From assembly GCA_021736545.1 (NCBI GenBank), contig JAIPFS010000022.1, positions 1 through 12,993 of the forward strand: a stretch of DNA of 12,993 nucleotides, written 5' to 3'. Each line of letters opens with the position of its first letter. Within the stretch, counting starts at the first letter, position 1. The notes under the pieces were generated by a model. It had not been told where the DNA came from, did no database searches, and saw only the letters and a list, made by a program, of their open reading frames with translations. A program made the position numbers and the translations under genes. Shown here piece by piece: positions 7,593 to 12,993 of this stretch. The DNA comes from Spirochaetia bacterium (GTDB lineage: Bacteria > Spirochaetota > Spirochaetia > PWKH01).

Positions 7593-8118
7593 AAAGCGTA
7601 AAAAAACGGGAAACTATATAAAAACTGTAAAACCGTTCGAAAAAAAGGCTCCGAACCGGCTGCAGTTGCTGAAGCAGTGGGTCGGAGAGGGCGGCGGTTT
7701 CTGCATGTACAGCGGTTATCTGTCGTTTGCGGGCTTTCAGGCGGCTGCTAAATACTACAGAACGCCGATTGAAGAAATCCTCCCTGTTGATATTTATCCG
7801 TTCGATGACCGGGTGGAAACTCCTGAAGGAGCTGAAGTCGAGGTTGTGGAACCGGATCATCTGGTTCTTGACGGAGTAGGAAATAAGCGGCCTCATCTGC
7901 TGGGATATCAGGAGACGAAGCTGAAGGCCTCAGTGAAACTGCTCACGAGAACACAGCATGGGCACCCGCTTCTGGCCGTGATGGATTACGGGAAAGGCCG
8001 AACACTGGCTTGGATGAGTGATATCGGCCCGCATTGGTGCCCAAAACTGATTGTGGAGTGGAAAGGATACAATCGAATCTGGCAGCAAGCTGCCCAGTGT
8101 CTGGCTGGACGAATTTAG
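7546..8118 (+). pseudogene. 5'-truncated glutamine-amidotransferase-like protein (GATase1_like)
   Basis: From about 7640 to the stop at 8116-8118 the frame matches my memory of the C-terminal two thirds of the GATase1_like family (Pfam 'putative glutamine amidotransferase'). Landmarks are PNRLQLLKQWVGEGGGFCM, SGYLSFAGFQAA, PIEEILPVDIYPFDDRVETP, GHPLLAVMDYGKGRTLAWMSDIGPHW and VEWKGYNRIW. Such proteins are normally about 250 aa and begin with a flavodoxin-like half. Here only about 50 bp separate the permease stop from the matched part, so that half is absent. The ATG at 7546 lies inside the permease gene and would add an implausible Lys/Arg-rich leader. The junction (7593-7640) is A-rich, consistent with an internal deletion. 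The ATG at 7705 could give a 137-aa fragment but has no well-placed ribosome binding site. Intact homologues often sit in sugar-import operons, so this was probably the last gene of the transporter operon. Confidence 0.7.
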
Positions 8119-8382
8119 TACACTTTTGTACACCCTGCATAAGCTGAACCGAAAATTACTGTGTCTGGTCCTTGGGGTTACAGAACCTGATTTCCGATTT
8201 CCCAAGCACTTTTTCATAACTTTATATTAAAAAAATTTAAATTTTGATAAAAACTTAGGTGACAGTTTAATTTATTTTTATTACCTATTGATCGGGTATA
8301 ATGTATTAATTTTTTCAAAACATAAAAACTACATATATCATATGTAAAGAGCTAAGAATATTTTAAAGTTAATGCACTTACC
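8119..8382. other. AT-rich convergent intergenic region
   Basis: No gene is supported in this 264-bp gap between the rightward remnant and the leftward YjbQ gene. The part from 8220 to 8380 is very AT-rich. It contains a perfect TATAAT (8297-8302) without a convincing -35, and a short inverted repeat ACATAT/ATATGT (8331-8336 and 8340-8345). Confidence 0.5.
8171..8214 (+). terminator. Candidate terminator after the transporter operon
   Basis: CTTGGG (8171-8176) is complementary to CCCAAG (8201-8206). The enclosed loop contains a smaller possible stem, GGTT/AACC (8176-8179 and 8184-8187), and a run of five T follows at 8210-8214. The main loop is long (24 bases), so the structure is weak, but its position is right for ending the rightward operon. 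Confidence 0.3.
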
Positions 8383-8799
8383 TTATTCACCAATAATCTT
8401 TATCAGAAGGCGTTTTTGCCGTTTTCCATCAAACTCGCCGTAGAAAATCTGTTCCCAGGGACCAAAATCAAGAGCGCCATCAGTTACAGCAGCCACAATC
8501 TCCCGTCCCATGATCTGGCGCTTCATATGGGCATCCGCATTATCCTCAAATCCGTTATGGCGATACTGGCTGTGGGGTTTTTCCGGTGCAAGCCGCTCCA
8601 GCCACTCTTCATAATCCTGATGCAGTCCGGGTTCATCATCATTGATAAAGACACTGGCGGTAATATGCATCGCGTTCACCAGGACAAGCCCCTCCTTGAT
8701 GCCGCTCTCCCGCAGACATTTCTCTACATCTTTCGTAATATTGATCAGTTCGCGCCGTTTTTTCGTATGCATCCATAACTCTTTCTTATACGATTTCAT
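8383..8799 (-). CDS. YjbQ/UPF0047 family protein
   Basis: This predicted 138-aa cytoplasmic protein is a complete member of the UPF0047/YjbQ family. Landmarks in order are [21 protein letters not shown] (family HTxAS-like motif), the Tyr-Arg-His segment [20 protein letters not shown], and [13 protein letters not shown] near the C-terminus, corresponding to the family's GTWQ-(I/G)-(Y/F) motif. Some family members have weak thiamine-phosphate-synthase activity in vitro and are therefore named secondary thiamine-phosphate synthases; the physiological role is unsettled. The ATG at 8799 has AAAGGAG eight bases upstream on the minus strand. It is transcribed alone, convergent with the sugar operon and divergent from the first SEC-C gene. 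Nothing nearby suggests thiamine metabolism. Confidence 0.85.
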   Translation of the reverse strand: MKSYKKELWMHTKKRRELINITKDVEKCLRESGIKEGLVLVNAMHITASVFINDDEPGLHQDYEEWLERLAPEKPHSQYRHNGFEDNADAHMKRQIMGREIVAAVTDGALDFGPWEQIFYGEFDGKRQKRLLIKIIGE

Positions 8800-8878
8800 A
8801 ATTTTTTCTCCTTTTTCCTGTCATTGTTCTTTTTTGTTCTCTTTTCTCTGCAGTCCCTTTTCAGCATGTCACCAGCTT

Positions 8879-8911
8879 CTCTAGGGATAGTGCACCCTCT
8901 AGGTATAGTGC
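8879..8911. repeat. 15-bp direct repeat upstream of yjbQ-like gene
   Basis: CTCTAGGGATAGTGC (8879-8893) and CTCTAGGTATAGTGC (8897-8911) differ at one base and repeat with an 18-bp period. GGGATAG (8884-8890) is also inverted at 8918-8924 (CTATCCC). The repeats lie 80-112 bases before the YjbQ start and in front of the divergent SEC-C gene, so they could be paired binding sites for a regulator. This is inferred from arrangement only. Confidence 0.45.
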
Positions 8912-9089
8912 CATGAGCTATCCCATTCTGCAACCCCCGGCAGCGACCGGCAAACTTGAACAAGCTTTGGTGATCATATTTTGGATGTATTCTTGACACA
9001 AAACAACCTGGCTGCAGCGCATATCTCATCTGCATCAGAATTTGAAACAGGCAGTAACTCATCTTCTTTATTTGCTGCCCAAGACATGC

Positions 9090-9113
9090 TATTATTACGT
9101 ATATTATTACGTA
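9090..9113. repeat. Perfect 12-bp tandem duplication upstream of SEC-C gene 1
   Basis: TATTATTACGTA occurs twice in tandem (9090-9101 and 9102-9113), and the second copy runs into the palindrome TTACGTAA (9108-9115). It ends 76 bases before the ATG of the first SEC-C gene. It could be replication slippage or a promoter/operator element. I could not place a convincing -35/-10 pair here. Confidence 0.6.
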
Positions 9114-9189
9114 ACTGTAAATAGCATCGTTAATGCAGCCGACAAAACGTGTACAGCGCAAAAAAAGTCTGAAGGAAGCAGAAACAGGT

Positions 9190-9257
9190 ATGTCAAAAAA
9201 GATTGGAAGAAATGATCCGTGCCCCTGCGGAAGCGGGAAGAAGTACAAGAAGTGCTG
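9190..9257 (+). repeat. 68-bp SEC-C cassette, copy 1
   Basis: This is identical at 67 of 68 positions to 11225-11292; the single difference is G versus A at the 51st base, a silent Lys codon change. Identity begins exactly at the ATG and ends within the codon after the last cysteine. The sequence upstream and downstream is unrelated or strongly diverged. Confidence 0.9.
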
Positions 9258-11010
9258 TCTGAACAAAAAGGGAGCAGGAATATACAACTATTCAGGGAGC
9301 GGTTCTGAAAGCGGCGCAGGAAACGGACTTCGGGTTTCATCAGTGCAGGCATCCTCCATTCATGCTTCCTCTGCTAATGCTTTAAACGCACATGACACGC
9401 AGCCGGTATATGAAGACGAAGACGGTTCATTCATTCGGGAGCTGAGCAATTTTGACCTGCACATCATCCTGAATATGGCCGGCTTAAGCAGTCGGGAAGA
9501 GCTTTCCCAAGCCTACAATGAATACAGAGACTACGTCGAAACAATTACAGCTCAGCCGGGACTGATCACAGAAGATCTCCCCAGTTTCATAGAATACCTC
9601 CGTCTCGGTCGGGACGAAACCCGCAGCCTCCTGACATTTTTCCGACGAGAGCTTAGAATCCGTAGAATCTCCACCCAGGAGGAGCTGAACAGCTTCTACG
9701 AAGAGTTCGCTGTCGAGCACAATCTGAAACCGACCATCAAAAACACAAACCTCGGCCTTTCTCAGGCTCAGATGAAGCAGATCATCGAAAGTGACTTCAG
9801 CGAAATCCACGGAATTGTCAAACTCTCCGATGACCTGAACGACAATGATGTCATTGAGGCCCCATTCATCAAAAGGCTTCTCATTCTCACGGACCTGTTC
9901 CGTAAAAACAACGGCCGTCTGGAGATTACACAGGCAGGCAACCTGCGTCCGAAATACATTAATGAGATCAAAAAACACTTCTCCAGCCCCAACCCATTCG
10001 GAAGTTTCGGCAGCTTTTTCGGCGGAAACTCTAATCAGGAATCCAGTTCTCCTGAAATCAGCATCCTAAAGAATTTTCTCATTGACAGAAACTATGTCAA
10101 AAAAATGAAAACAATCCTCCGCCTCGACGAGAAGAAATGGAGCCCCTCCGAAGAAGGTTTCCTTGCGGGGGTCTACCGCGAGCTTCTGTTCTACTGCCTC
10201 GATTCATATGACTGGATCTCCAGCATCCGCAACCCGACCACAAACACAGACAAACTGCGTTTTATCCAGAAAACTGCAGCTGCATCTCTGCTGATGCTGA
10301 AGCAGCTGCCGGCTTATTTCATCTCCCCAAGTGAACTCTATCGCAATTTCTGTCTTATATTCCCCCGCTTCGACCAGCATCTCAAACCCACTGACGTCAA
10401 TACGACCGATCACCGTAAAACTAAAGAACCGGCACCGCATCCCACCCACGCCGCAAAAGCGGCAACCACGCTTTCATCGAAACTGAACTACACCCTGGAC
10501 TTCGGCATTGATTTGAATAATACTGCTGAAGCCGATGCTGAAATCAAAGCTGACCTGGATCCTGCTGCTATTGATGATCCGTTCGCCCTTTTTGATAACG
10601 CTGATGACCAATCCAGCCACCCTGACAACTCTGAAGAGCAGATTCCCAATGAGCAGGAATCCTCAAACGGTAACTATGCCTACCGCGACATCTTCATTGA
10701 ATTTTTCGCCTTCAACGCCGGCCTCCTAGAGCAACAAAATAAAGTCGCCCTCGAAGAAATCATGAAAGAATCGGAACTGAACACCTACCCCACACCCGTT
10801 GATTCGGAACCCGAACCATACAAGCAAATCACCACAACCTCCACCCCCAAATCAGAAGCAATAAGCAGCCCTCAAAGTAAGAAATACAGTCCAACTGCTG
10901 AGGAAACGGATGAAGAGGACGATTCAATCCGGAGGATGCTCAATCTCTTATCCTCTATAACTCCTAAAGAGTACAGGGTCACTCCCCTCTTCCATCGACT
11001 CTTCCGCTGA
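9190..11010 (+). CDS. SEC-C motif protein, long paralogue
   Basis: This predicted 606-aa protein begins with a SEC-C zinc motif, [17 protein letters not shown] (7-23), whose Cys11, Cys13, Cys22 and Cys23 should bind one Zn2+; in SecA the same motif contacts SecB and ribosomes. A linker of about 50 residues rich in Ser, Gly and Ala follows, then helical sequence shared with the downstream paralogue, including LGLSQAQMKQII and APFIKRLLILTDLFRKNNGRLEITQAGNLRPKYI. I recall this LSPEQM...NLPR-like block from many uncharacterised SEC-C proteins. Compared with the paralogue it carries an acidic, apparently disordered insert (about 399-494) and another near 533-580, and ends YRVTPLFHRLFR. There is no signal peptide or membrane segment. 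An ATG at 9133 is in frame, but 9190 is where identity with the paralogue begins exactly; its ribosome binding site (AAGGA, 9172-9176) is weak and 13 bases away. The coding strand looks C-rich. Function unknown. Confidence 0.8.
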   Translation: MSKKIGRNDPCPCGSGKKYKKCCLNKKGAGIYNYSGSGSESGAGNGLRVSSVQASSIHASSANALNAHDTQPVYEDEDGSFIRELSNFDLHIILNMAGLSSREELSQAYNEYRDYVETITAQPGLITEDLPSFIEYLRLGRDETRSLLTFFRRELRIRRISTQEELNSFYEEFAVEHNLKPTIKNTNLGLSQAQMKQIIESDFSEIHGIVKLSDDLNDNDVIEAPFIKRLLILTDLFRKNNGRLEITQAGNLRPKYINEIKKHFSSPNPFGSFGSFFGGNSNQESSSPEISILKNFLIDRNYVKKMKTILRLDEKKWSPSEEGFLAGVYRELLFYCLDSYDWISSIRNPTTNTDKLRFIQKTAAASLLMLKQLPAYFISPSELYRNFCLIFPRFDQHLKPTDVNTTDHRKTKEPAPHPTHAAKAATTLSSKLNYTLDFGIDLNNTAEADAEIKADLDPAAIDDPFALFDNADDQSSHPDNSEEQIPNEQESSNGNYAYRDIFIEFFAFNAGLLEQQNKVALEEIMKESELNTYPTPVDSEPEPYKQITTTSTPKSEAISSPQSKKYSPTAEETDEEDDSIRRMLNLLSSITPKEYRVTPLFHRLFR

Positions 11011-11051
11011 TTCGCCGAATACATATCGCATGATTCAATTCTGCCTCATAG

Positions 11052-11065
11052 TTCGCAGCTGCGAA
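11052..11065. repeat. Perfect 14-bp palindrome between the SEC-C genes
   Basis: TTCGCAGCTGCGAA reads the same on both strands. It lies 42 bp after the stop of the first SEC-C gene and 26 bp before the predicted -35 of the second. No T tract follows, so it is not a standard terminator. A dimeric regulator site is possible. Confidence 0.55.
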
Positions 11066-11090
11066 ATCTCCCGCGCCCGCCCAACGCCGG

Positions 11091-11119
11091 GTGACGTATG
11101 ATCTGATTTCCAGTATAAT
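11091..11119 (+). promoter_or_regulatory. Sigma70-like promoter of SEC-C gene 2
   Basis: A perfect TATAAT (11114-11119) lies 17 bp after GTGACG (11091-11096), which matches TTGACA at four positions. Transcription would start near 11126, leaving a leader of about 100 bases. The second SEC-C gene can therefore be expressed independently of the first. Confidence 0.6.
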
Positions 11120-11193
11120 TCATATATGAAGCAGCTGTGATGCGCTTTACATAAACAACTTCAGGGATATGCAGATCAAAAGCGGGAAAGCGA

Positions 11194-11208
11194 CCGGCCG
11201 AGAGCCGG
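11194..11208 (+). promoter_or_regulatory. Leader hairpin just before the SEC-C gene 2 ribosome binding site
   Basis: CCGGC (11194-11198), loop CGAGA and GCCGG (11204-11208) form a perfect all-GC five-base-pair hairpin. It ends five bases before GGGAG (11214-11218), the likely ribosome binding site, itself six bases before the ATG at 11225. It could affect ribosome access or be a protein-binding site; there is no direct evidence for either. Confidence 0.4.
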
Positions 11209-11224
11209 AAATCGGGAGTAATTG

Positions 11225-11292
11225 ATGTCAAAAAAGATTGGAAGAAATGATCCGTGCCCCTGCGGAAGCGGGAAAAAGTACAAGAAGTGCTG
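11225..11292 (+). repeat. 68-bp SEC-C cassette, copy 2
   Basis: This is the second copy of the near-identical segment that starts the upstream paralogue, 2,035 bp away in the same orientation. It codes for the whole zinc motif. Confidence 0.9.
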
Positions 11293-12607
11293 CATGGATA
11301 AGGATAAAAAGAATTCAAATATTTTTCAGTTCCCGAACAGCGGCAGCACAAATGGACAGAACGGCTCGTCTCAGGGAGCTCCTGACAATCCTGATATGCA
11401 GCAGCTGCTCGACATGTTCGGCTTCAGCAGCCAGGAGGAGATGGATCGTTCCTTGAAAGACTACGAGGAGTGGGCGGAAAAAACGTTGTCACAGCCTGAT
11501 ATGCAGGGACAGAACATAACCTCATTTTCGGAATTCAGCGGCAGGGGAGCAAACCTCGCCACAGAGACGCTGAAAGAAATATCCGGACGCCTTTCAGAAA
11601 TGGAGTTCTCCTCCAAGGAGGAGGCTGATGCATTTCTCAAGCAGTTTAATAAGGAGCACAACAGCTCGCCGCAGGATAGCTTCCTGGGGCTCAGCCCCAA
11701 TCAGATGAAGAGACTTCTGCAGTCGGACTTAGTCGACCTCGGGGGTGATCTTGTCAGACTGAATGAGAAATTGCAGGTAAGTGATGTCGTCGAAGCTCCT
11801 ATGCTGAAGAAGCTTCGGTATCTCTTCGATATGTTCAAAGAGAACGGAGGACGCCTGCCGCTTACCCAGTCCGGCTACCTGCGGCCTGTGTACGTAAAGC
11901 AGTATCATAAGCATTTTTATGGTGAAGACCCCATGCACACATGGGTCAAGCAGGAGAATCAAGTCAGAGACCTGGTTTTTCTCAAAGATTTTCTTACTGA
12001 TTTCGACTTAATCAATAAGCGGGTAACCTTTATGGAACTTAGCGACAAAACGCAGGCTTACATAGATAAGGGCGAATGGAGCTTATTGTATATTCTGATG
12101 CTTTTTCATCTGATTGATAATATATCATGGAGTTTCTTTCTGCCGCCTCGGCTTGCTGAAATTGAGGAATTGGAGTTTATTCAGGACAGTGCGCTGTTTT
12201 CGCTGTTTATGATGAAAAAGAAGGCCGTCAATTTCATTTCTCAGCAGAAGATTTATGATTACTTCATTACAGCTTTTCCGTATTATGATCCGATACAGAA
12301 TGCTGAGTTCTCTGATAACGCTTTAAAAATAAGGTTTTCTGATGCCCCTATTTTGAATATGTACAAAATATCTTACTTGAATCTTTTTCTTGATTTTTTC
12401 GCTGCTGAAGCAGGACTGATTGAGGAACGCGAGCGAGAAATCAAAAATGATCCCAACACCGCAGATTCCGATACTGAAGATATGAGCAGCTGGAAAGATC
12501 TATCTCAGGGAACTCTCACTGCTGATGGGAAACGGGTATTCAAGGAGTATCGCATCACGCCTCTGTGCAGGAAACTTTTCATCTGGTTCGATGATCCAGA
12601 CTTCTGA
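11225..12607 (+). CDS. SEC-C motif protein, short paralogue
   Basis: This predicted 460-aa soluble protein is a paralogue of the preceding gene product. Its first 23 residues are the same (SEC-C zinc ligands Cys11, Cys13, Cys22, Cys23). A Ser/Gly/Asn-rich linker follows, then a helical region with the shared landmarks [97 protein letters not shown] and [15 protein letters not shown], ending [20 protein letters not shown]. It lacks the long acidic insert of the first copy. The ATG at 11225 is supported by GGGAG six bases upstream and by alignment with the paralogue. It has its own promoter-like sequence. SEC-C modules often tether proteins to nucleic acid, ribosomes or other proteins, but the attached domain is uncharacterised to my knowledge, so no function is assigned. 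Confidence 0.85.
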   Translation: MSKKIGRNDPCPCGSGKKYKKCCMDKDKKNSNIFQFPNSGSTNGQNGSSQGAPDNPDMQQLLDMFGFSSQEEMDRSLKDYEEWAEKTLSQPDMQGQNITSFSEFSGRGANLATETLKEISGRLSEMEFSSKEEADAFLKQFNKEHNSSPQDSFLGLSPNQMKRLLQSDLVDLGGDLVRLNEKLQVSDVVEAPMLKKLRYLFDMFKENGGRLPLTQSGYLRPVYVKQYHKHFYGEDPMHTWVKQENQVRDLVFLKDFLTDFDLINKRVTFMELSDKTQAYIDKGEWSLLYILMLFHLIDNISWSFFLPPRLAEIEELEFIQDSALFSLFMMKKKAVNFISQQKIYDYFITAFPYYDPIQNAEFSDNALKIRFSDAPILNMYKISYLNLFLDFFAAEAGLIEEREREIKNDPNTADSDTEDMSSWKDLSQGTLTADGKRVFKEYRITPLCRKLFIWFDDPDF

Positions 12608-12660
12608 GATTAAGATGCTTTTCCCTCCAGCAATACTCAACTCGGCATAAAGGTGCTAAA

Positions 12661-12708
12661 ATGGAAGCTATAGTGGAAGCTATAGTGGAAGCAATAGTGT
12701 AAGCTATC
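12661..12708 (+). repeat. 12-bp tandem repeat (four imperfect units)
   Basis: The consensus unit is GTGGAAGCTATA, at 12661-12672, 12673-12684, 12685-12696 and 12697-12708, with a few substitutions and a partial fifth unit after. Read from 12661 it encodes MEAIVEAIVEAIV and then a stop, with AAAGGTG seven bases upstream, so a 13-residue repetitive peptide is formally possible. Each of the first two units also contributes a -10-like TATAGT. It lies 58 bp before the metallo-hydrolase gene and may be a slippage-prone control element. No function is established. Confidence 0.6.
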
Positions 12709-12766
12709 GTGAAATTGAGCGGAAGTGAAAACATGCACAGATGCAAGCATACAGCAGGAGAAAGTT

Positions 12767-12993
12767 ATGGCTAAACTGCAGATTGAGCAGCTGGGAGCAC
12801 AGACCTATTACATCCCCGCCCCGACAAACATCGGCATCTTTGTAGAAAACGGAAAAGCCCTCCTCATCGACTCGGGAAACGATAAGGAAGCCGGCCGGCA
12901 GATCAATAAGCTGCTGAATGAACGGGGCTGGGAACTCAGCATGATCATCAACACCCACTCCAACGCGGACCACATCGGCGGAAACCAGTTTCT
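12767..12993 (+). CDS. MBL-fold metallo-hydrolase, 3' end outside the window
   Basis: The first 75 residues and two bases of the next codon are present; the gene continues past the right edge. The start is typical of the metallo-beta-lactamase fold: two beta strands (TYYIPAPTNIGIFVENGKA), LLIDSG with Asp35, a helix, and then the metal motif THSNADHIGG (63-72). In the canonical HxHxDH motif the second position is His; here it is Asn66, while His64, Asp68 and His69 are kept. I believe some uncharacterised bacterial MBL proteins share this Asn, but I cannot check. The ATG at 12767 has AGGAG (12756-12760) six bases upstream. It follows the SEC-C gene after 159 bp in the same direction. The substrate is unknown; hydrolysis of an ester or thioester is typical of the wider family. 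Confidence 0.8.
   Translation, partial: MAKLQIEQLGAQTYYIPAPTNIGIFVENGKALLIDSGNDKEAGRQINKLLNERGWELSMIINTHSNADHIGGNQF

Noticed and set aside
8297..8302. Perfect TATAAT in the AT-rich gap, possible small-RNA promoter
   Set aside because: No matching -35 at 16-18 bp, the region is nearly all A and T so such hexamers are expected by chance, and no structured transcript follows.
8993..8998. Perfect TTGACA as a -35 for SEC-C gene 1
   Set aside because: The sequence 16-19 bp downstream is GC-rich and contains no -10-like hexamer.
9090..9113. CRISPR-like repeat
   Set aside because: Only two 12-bp units in direct contact with no spacers.
8796..9287. 163-codon open frame on the minus strand across the yjbQ/SEC-C intergenic region
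   Set aside because: It overlaps the start of the SEC-C gene in antisense, its translation is Phe/Cys/Arg-rich without family motifs, and it covers the repeat-rich non-coding stretch.
8879..12708. Whether the short repeats flanking the SEC-C pair are ends of a mobile element
   Set aside because: The repeats on the two sides differ in sequence, no target-site duplication or transposase is visible, and shared TATAGTG is too short to be meaningful.
12704..12973. 89-codon minus-strand open frame at the right edge
   Set aside because: It is antisense to the MBL-fold gene, whose motif and ribosome binding site are clear.

Overview
The window looks like bacterial chromosome, most likely from a spirochaete of the Sphaerochaeta/Spirochaetaceae type. 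The clue is the binding-protein leader, which ends in an alanine/glycine/glutamine/glutamate-rich stretch with no lipobox cysteine; I recall this style from spirochaete sugar-binding proteins. This is an inference without any search. The window holds nine genes, one of which is 5'-truncated and one of which is cut by the right edge.

Left half (about 400-8120) is a carbohydrate-uptake locus built around a divergent control region (2591-2804). Leftward lie a LacI-family regulator (1538-2590) and then a TIM-barrel sugar isomerase/epimerase-like enzyme (438-1415). Rightward lie a periplasmic sugar-binding protein (2805-3809), a two-domain sugar ABC ATPase (3982-5466) and two RbsC/LsrC/RhaP-type permeases (5494-6534 and 6534-7592). 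The rightward run ends in the C-terminal part of a glutamine-amidotransferase-like protein whose 5' portion is missing (to 8118). The expected logic is import by the ABC complex, isomerisation by the TIM-barrel enzyme and substrate-sensitive repression by the LacI protein. The substrate cannot be read from sequence. The one-binding-protein, one-ATPase, two-permease layout resembles rhamnose and AI-2 importers, but no lsrK/F/G or rhamnulose kinase/aldolase genes are present.

Middle (8120-9190) holds an AT-rich gap, a YjbQ/UPF0047 gene on the minus strand, and a 390-bp intergenic stretch with two short direct-repeat structures.

Right half (9190-12607) holds two tandem paralogues, each beginning with a SEC-C zinc-binding motif followed by a poorly characterised helical region. 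Their first 68 bp are identical at 67 positions, starting exactly at the start codon, while the rest has diverged to recognisable but distant homology. The second copy has its own sigma70-like promoter and a small hairpin just before its ribosome binding site. Past a 12-bp tandem repeat, the window ends inside a metallo-beta-lactamase-fold gene (12767 onward) whose metal motif has Asn in place of the second His.

The most unusual observation is the SEC-C pair. I see no CRISPR array, tRNA, rRNA, insertion sequence or recognisable defence operon.
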